DNA from: Acidobacteriota bacterium
GTDB lineage: Bacteria; Acidobacteriota; Vicinamibacteria; Vicinamibacterales; UBA8438
NCBI GenBank assembly: GCA_012963185.1
Contig: DTWD01000454.1
Location: 1-10,720, forward strand
Length of the DNA stretch: 10,720 nt
Reading direction: 5' to 3'
Position 1 is the stretch's first letter, and each line of letters opens with the position of its first letter. Shown in pieces: positions 7,670-10,720 of the stretch. Under the pieces are notes generated by a model. It ran no database searches, was not told the DNA's origin, and saw only the letters and a program-made list of their open reading frames with translations. A program made the translations under genes and the position numbers.

Positions 7670-7707
7670 CATGACGTGGCCGGGTTGTTCACTCTGGCCA
7701 CGTCATG
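7670..7707. repeat. Perfect 12-bp inverted repeat, possible bidirectional terminator
   Basis: CATGACGTGGCC (7670-7681) and GGCCACGTCATG (7696-7707) are exact reverse complements around a 14-nt loop. The element lies between two convergent genes (stops at 7611 on + and 7740 on -), where a shared terminator or a block to colliding transcription would be expected. Neither side has a T-tract, so it could instead be a palindromic repeat element or a protein-binding site. Confidence 0.5.
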
Positions 7708-7739
7708 TCAGGGTAACAGTAATGTGTCCACACGAAACG

Positions 7740-8225
7740 TCAAGATTTAGAATCGGTGAGACCTGCTGCGCGTTTCCATGTTTGCAGCTGACCGATGTGA
7801 GTCCCTTCGTGAGCCGACATGAGATACATAATGATGTCCCCTACCGTTGGAAACATCTTCCGGAAATTCTCTTCTGATTCAGCCGTAAATGATTCAGAAC
7901 CAGCCTGTTTGACCGCTTCAGAGACACGTGCATGCTGGTTAGAGAGTTCGGCTAGCAGTTGTTCTTTTGAGGCGAACACCGCGGCATCACCACTCGGTGT
8001 GCCTCCAGTTTTACAGGCTTCTTTCCACTCCTCCGGAAAGGTCGATTCTAGGCTGAGTGTCTTCGCTAACATGTCCGAAGTACTGGCCAAATGCCCGAGT
8101 GTCCAAGCCGGATGGTTTACCAGTCCGTTTGGCTGCAGTGTCATCTGTTCGTCGCTGACATCTGCAACGATTTTTTTTATATGTTCCAAATTAAATTCAT
8201 ACGTGTGGATCAGATGTTCAACCAT
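7740..8225 (-). CDS. DinB/YfiT-like family protein (putative metal-binding four-helix bundle)
   Basis: A 161-residue cytosolic protein of the DinB superfamily, four-helix bundles that bind a divalent metal through three histidines. The likely ligands are visible: His46 in HPAWTLGHLA, and His139 and His143 in the C-terminal SAHEGTHIGQLQTWKRAAG. Families with this fold include thiol-dependent transferases such as bacillithiol transferases and mycothiol-dependent isomerases, but many members have no known activity. A thiol transferase role is only a possibility here. The start at 8225 is supported by GAGGAG (minus strand, 8238-8233) 7 nt upstream. The frame stays open further upstream to 8543, but that part is antisense to the next gene and lacks homology. 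It diverges from the CurA-like reductase gene across a palindrome-rich region. Confidence 0.85.
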   Translation of the reverse strand: MVEHLIHTYEFNLEHIKKIVADVSDEQMTLQPNGLVNHPAWTLGHLASTSDMLAKTLSLESTFPEEWKEACKTGGTPSGDAAVFASKEQLLAELSNQHARVSEAVKQAGSESFTAESEENFRKMFPTVGDIIMYLMSAHEGTHIGQLQTWKRAAGLTDSKS

Positions 8226-8306
8226 CCAGAGACTCCTCAAGGAAATGTTGCGTAAAAGGGTCATTAGTATACTGCGCAGTGTCAGTACTGAACTTGGCGG
8301 ACGAAA
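8226..8306. promoter_or_regulatory. Divergent promoter/operator region with overlapping palindromes
   Basis: The 81 bp between two divergent starts contain three perfect palindromes: AGTATACT (8266-8273), ACTGCGCAGT (8271-8280) and CAGTACTG (8283-8290). The first gives a near-consensus -10 hexamer TATACT on both strands (8268-8273 on +, 8271-8266 on -), which would put both transcription starts within the region. The -35 boxes are poor, consistent with dependence on a regulator. The assignment is inferred from sequence only. Confidence 0.4.
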
Positions 8307-9356
8307 TTGTCTAAACGATTGAATCACCGTGTTTGCCTTGCTTCGCACCCAGTTGGTTTTCCTTCTGCCAACGATTTTTCGCTTCTTAAGGATGTCGCCC
8401 CTGAGCCCGCCGAAGGCGAGATGTTGTGCCGCACGATCTATCTCTCGCTTGACCCGTATATGCGTGGTCGGATGAACTCCGGTCCATCCTATGCGCCGGG
8501 GGTGCCGGTCGGGGACGTTATGGTCGGTGGCACCGTGTCTCAAGTTGTGGAATCGAAGCTTGATGGGTATAGCGAGGGGGATATCGTCCTAACCGCGAAT
8601 GGCTGGCAAGAGTATGCCCTGTCTGATGGTACAGGCGTACGTAAACTCGATCCGACGGGTGCCCCGATTTCTACGGCGCTTGGAGTACTCGGTATGCCGG
8701 GTCACACTGCGTATGTTGGCCTCCTCGATCACGGTCGCCCAAAGCCCGGAGACACGGTTGTTGTTTCGGCGGCCTCCGGCGCTGTCGGTGCGATTGTTGG
8801 TCAGATTGCCAAACGAGAAGGATGCCGTGTCGTCGGTGTGGCCGGTGCGTCGCAGAAATGTGATTACGTGACGTCGCAACTCGGGTTTGATGCCTGTGTA
8901 AGCCATCTTGAAGAGAACTTGCCGGAATCGCTTCGTGCTGCGTGCCCGAACGGCATCGATGTTTATTTTGAGAATGTTGGCGGAAAGGTGTTTGAGGCCG
9001 TACTTCCGCTCCTGAATGATTTTGCACGGGTTCCAGTCTGTGGTCGAATTGCTAACTACAACCTCACCGAAGCGCCATCTGGTCCAGACGGTGTTCCGAA
9101 ATTAATGGGATTGACCCTGGTGCGTCGGATTACATTTCGTGGGTTTATTGTCTTCGACCACATGGACCGATTCCCGGATTTTCTTCGCGACATGACCGGA
9201 TGGATTCGCGATGGTTCGATTCACTATCGCGAGCATGTTGTTGAGGGTTTGGAGTCTTCCGTGTCGGCGTTTCTGGGTCTCCTTCGTGGAGAGAACTTCG
9301 GGAAACTCTTAGTGCGCGTATCAGATGACCCAATACGTGTCGATTCCGTATCGTGA
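8307..9356 (+). CDS. CurA-like NADPH-dependent 2-enone reductase (MDR superfamily, zinc-free)
   Basis: A 349-residue medium-chain dehydrogenase/reductase of the leukotriene B4 dehydrogenase/prostaglandin reductase group. Such enzymes reduce the C=C bond of alpha,beta-unsaturated ketones and aldehydes with NADPH in the cytosol. It is close in order and length to E. coli CurA (YncB): LASHPVGFPSANDF, TIYLSLDPYMRGRM, GVLGMPGHTAYVGLLDHGRP, the nucleotide-binding VVVSAASGAVGAIVGQIAKR, VVGVAGASQKCDYV, GIDVYFENVGGKVFEAVLP, RIPVCG-like RVPVCGRIANYN, and a final LLRGENFGKLLVRV. No catalytic zinc ligand set is seen, as expected. The start is TTG at 8307, giving MSKRLNHRVCLASHP; it fits family N-termini, and a weak GGCGG lies 7 nt upstream. 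The physiological substrate is unknown; detoxification of reactive enones is typical. Confidence 0.92.
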   Translation: MSKRLNHRVCLASHPVGFPSANDFSLLKDVAPEPAEGEMLCRTIYLSLDPYMRGRMNSGPSYAPGVPVGDVMVGGTVSQVVESKLDGYSEGDIVLTANGWQEYALSDGTGVRKLDPTGAPISTALGVLGMPGHTAYVGLLDHGRPKPGDTVVVSAASGAVGAIVGQIAKREGCRVVGVAGASQKCDYVTSQLGFDACVSHLEENLPESLRAACPNGIDVYFENVGGKVFEAVLPLLNDFARVPVCGRIANYNLTEAPSGPDGVPKLMGLTLVRRITFRGFIVFDHMDRFPDFLRDMTGWIRDGSIHYREHVVEGLESSVSAFLGLLRGENFGKLLVRVSDDPIRVDSVS

Positions 9357-9389
9357 ATTTGATCTGATACATCACAACACGAGACCAAG

Positions 9390-10720
9390 GTGATTACATC
9401 CACACGACGCATTCCTGACGCGCTTGTTTTTATCAGCGGTCTCATTCTTCTTGCTCAGCTGATCAGTTATGTCCTCCCAGCAGGTGAGTACGACCGCAAT
9501 GGCTACAGAGTGATCGCGGGTACGTATCAAACGGTCGAAGCTGACCCGCTTCCACTGTTTGCATTTCTCACCGCGATTCCCAAAGGACTGGCAGACGCAC
9601 AAGACATTATTTTTTTTGTGTTTATTGTCGGCGGCGCGATCGGGATTGTTCGTGCCACGGGAACGGTGGATGCGCTTGTCAGCGCGACGCTTCGGCGGAC
9701 GGGAGACAAGCCGGGATGGCTTGTCGCGATGATGGTTGGGATTTTTGCGCTGGGGGCGTCGACCATCGGGATGGCTGAGGAATATCTACCGTTCGTCCCG
9801 ATACTCGTGACGATGTGTCTCGCATTGAAACTCGATGCGGTTGTTGCGGTTGGCATGATTTACGTTGGCGCCGGCGTGGGATACGCCTGTGCCACGCTCA
9901 ATCCATTTACCGTCCTAATTGCTCAGGACATTGCGGCAGTGCCGCTTACGTCAGGTCAAGGAGTGAGGTGGCTACTGCTTGTGACTTGTGCGGCGGTCGG
10001 GGTGCACCATCTGCTGCGCTATGTGTCGCAGCTTAGAGCAGATCCGAGTTCCAGTTTTGTTGCTGATGTTGACTACGGGACAGGGTTTACGTTGCCAGCC
10101 ACTGTGATTCTGACAAGCCGACACGGCTGGGTCATTGGTGTGCTGGTCAGTGCAAGTGCCGGATTCGTGTGGGGTGTCGCGACACAAGGGTGGTATGTCG
10201 GGGAACTGGCTGCAATGTTTCTTGCGATTGGTGTCGTCACAGCTCTTGTCGGTGGACTGACTGCGAATGCCGCGGCACAGTCATTTTTGGGCGGTGCGGC
10301 GGAGATGACAACTACCGCACTACTGATTGGCTTTGCTCGCGCGATTCAGGTGGTCCTGACGGAGGCGCAGGTCATTGATACGGTTGTTTACGGCTTAGCG
10401 CAGCCACTAACCGTTTTGCCAGCCCACGCTGCGGCTGTCGCGATGCTGGGCGTGCAAACCGTGTGTAATTTGTTTATTCCATCCGGTTCGGCACAGGCAT
10501 ACGTCACGATGCCGGTGATGGCGCCGCTAGCGGATTTGACGGAGGTAACACGGCAAACTGCGGTGCTGGCGTATCAGTTTGGTGATGGGTTCACTAATAT
10601 GATCGTGCCGACCAATGCGTTACTGATGGGGATTTTGGCGTTGGGACGAATCCCCTATTCACGATGGGTTCAGTTCGTCGCGCCGCTCCTCGTTAAGTTC
10701 TATGTTGTCGCGGTAATTGC
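9390..10720 (+). CDS. YfcC-family membrane transporter (C-terminus outside window)
   Basis: An open frame of 443 complete codons runs from GTG 9390 to the right edge with no stop. The product is very hydrophobic, with many likely membrane helices. Motifs match the YfcC / C4-dicarboxylate anaerobic carrier-like family: YVLPAGEYDRNGY, IIFFVFIVGGAIGIV, STIGMAEEYLPFVPIL, GAGVGYACATLNPFTVLIAQ and, near the end, FIPSGSAQAYVTMPVMAPLA with AYQFGDGFTNMIVPTNALL. The two inverted half-family signatures (NPFTV and the FIPSGS/QFGDGFTN region) are both present, so the transporter core is complete and only a short tail is missing. Members are often labelled as basic amino acid or polyamine antiporters, but evidence is thin and the substrate here is unknown. 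GTG is the only usual early start in the frame, which opens at 9363; the ribosome site is weak. It begins 33 bp after the reductase stop and may be co-transcribed with it. Confidence 0.88.
   Translation, partial: MITSTRRIPDALVFISGLILLAQLISYVLPAGEYDRNGYRVIAGTYQTVEADPLPLFAFLTAIPKGLADAQDIIFFVFIVGGAIGIVRATGTVDALVSATLRRTGDKPGWLVAMMVGIFALGASTIGMAEEYLPFVPILVTMCLALKLDAVVAVGMIYVGAGVGYACATLNPFTVLIAQDIAAVPLTSGQGVRWLLLVTCAAVGVHHLLRYVSQLRADPSSSFVADVDYGTGFTLPATVILTSRHGWVIGVLVSASAGFVWGVATQGWYVGELAAMFLAIGVVTALVGGLTANAAAQSFLGGAAEMTTTALLIGFARAIQVVLTEAQVIDTVVYGLAQPLTVLPAHAAAVAMLGVQTVCNLFIPSGSAQAYVTMPVMAPLADLTEVTRQTAVLAYQFGDGFTNMIVPTNALLMGILALGRIPYSRWVQFVAPLLVKFYVVAVI

Noticed and set aside
8226..8543. Extended DinB-like protein starting at 8543
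   Set aside because: The extension is antisense to the reductase gene, basic and non-homologous, whereas 8225 has a strong GAGGAG at proper spacing.
9145..9856. Several minus-strand open frames across the reductase end and the transporter start
   Set aside because: They lie opposite two well-supported genes and have the composition of antisense shadows.

Overview
The window reads as a piece of a bacterial chromosome, most likely from an uncultured member of the Acidobacteriota (Vicinamibacteria-like). This rests on recalled family patterns, not on a search: a c-type cytochrome protein with a GGWYVTG..HGG block, a secreted protein of an unnamed family I associate with acidobacterial genomes, a small exported beta-rich protein, and a GltX of the zinc-free, KLSKRKL type that I associate with Planctomycetes and Acidobacteria. 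There are no phage, plasmid, insertion-sequence, CRISPR, rRNA or tRNA signals. Gene density is high and the coding style is similar throughout.

Left part (1-3913): the C-terminal part of a c-type cytochrome protein enters from the left edge and is cut by it. It is followed by a 173-bp gap that is not empty. On the minus strand it holds the last 30 codons and stop of an NADP-type glutamate dehydrogenase gene whose remainder is missing. Next come an aldo/keto reductase (-), a secreted protein of unknown function (+), and an exported alpha/beta hydrolase (-) that converges on it with only 13 bp between the stops.

Middle (3936-7611): gltX and glnS, the glutamyl- and glutaminyl-tRNA synthetases, overlap by 4 bp (GTGA) and so probably form one translationally coupled unit. 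A small exported beta-barrel-like protein follows 35 bp later. Having glnS means this organism can charge tRNA-Gln directly. The gltX start lies only 22 bp from the start of the divergent hydrolase gene.

Right part (7612-10720): a convergent intergenic region carries two inverted repeats, one a perfect 12-bp stem. A DinB/YfiT-like protein (-) follows. It is divergent, across an 81-bp region rich in overlapping palindromes, from a CurA-like NADPH-dependent enone reductase (+). The last gene is a YfcC-family membrane transporter that starts at GTG and runs off the right edge.

Most of the window is ordinary core and metabolic sequence and I see no convincing new multi-gene system. The points most worth following up are the glutamate dehydrogenase remnant, the gltX-glnS coupling, the short overlapping reading frame at the aldo/keto reductase start, and the palindromic intergenic regions.
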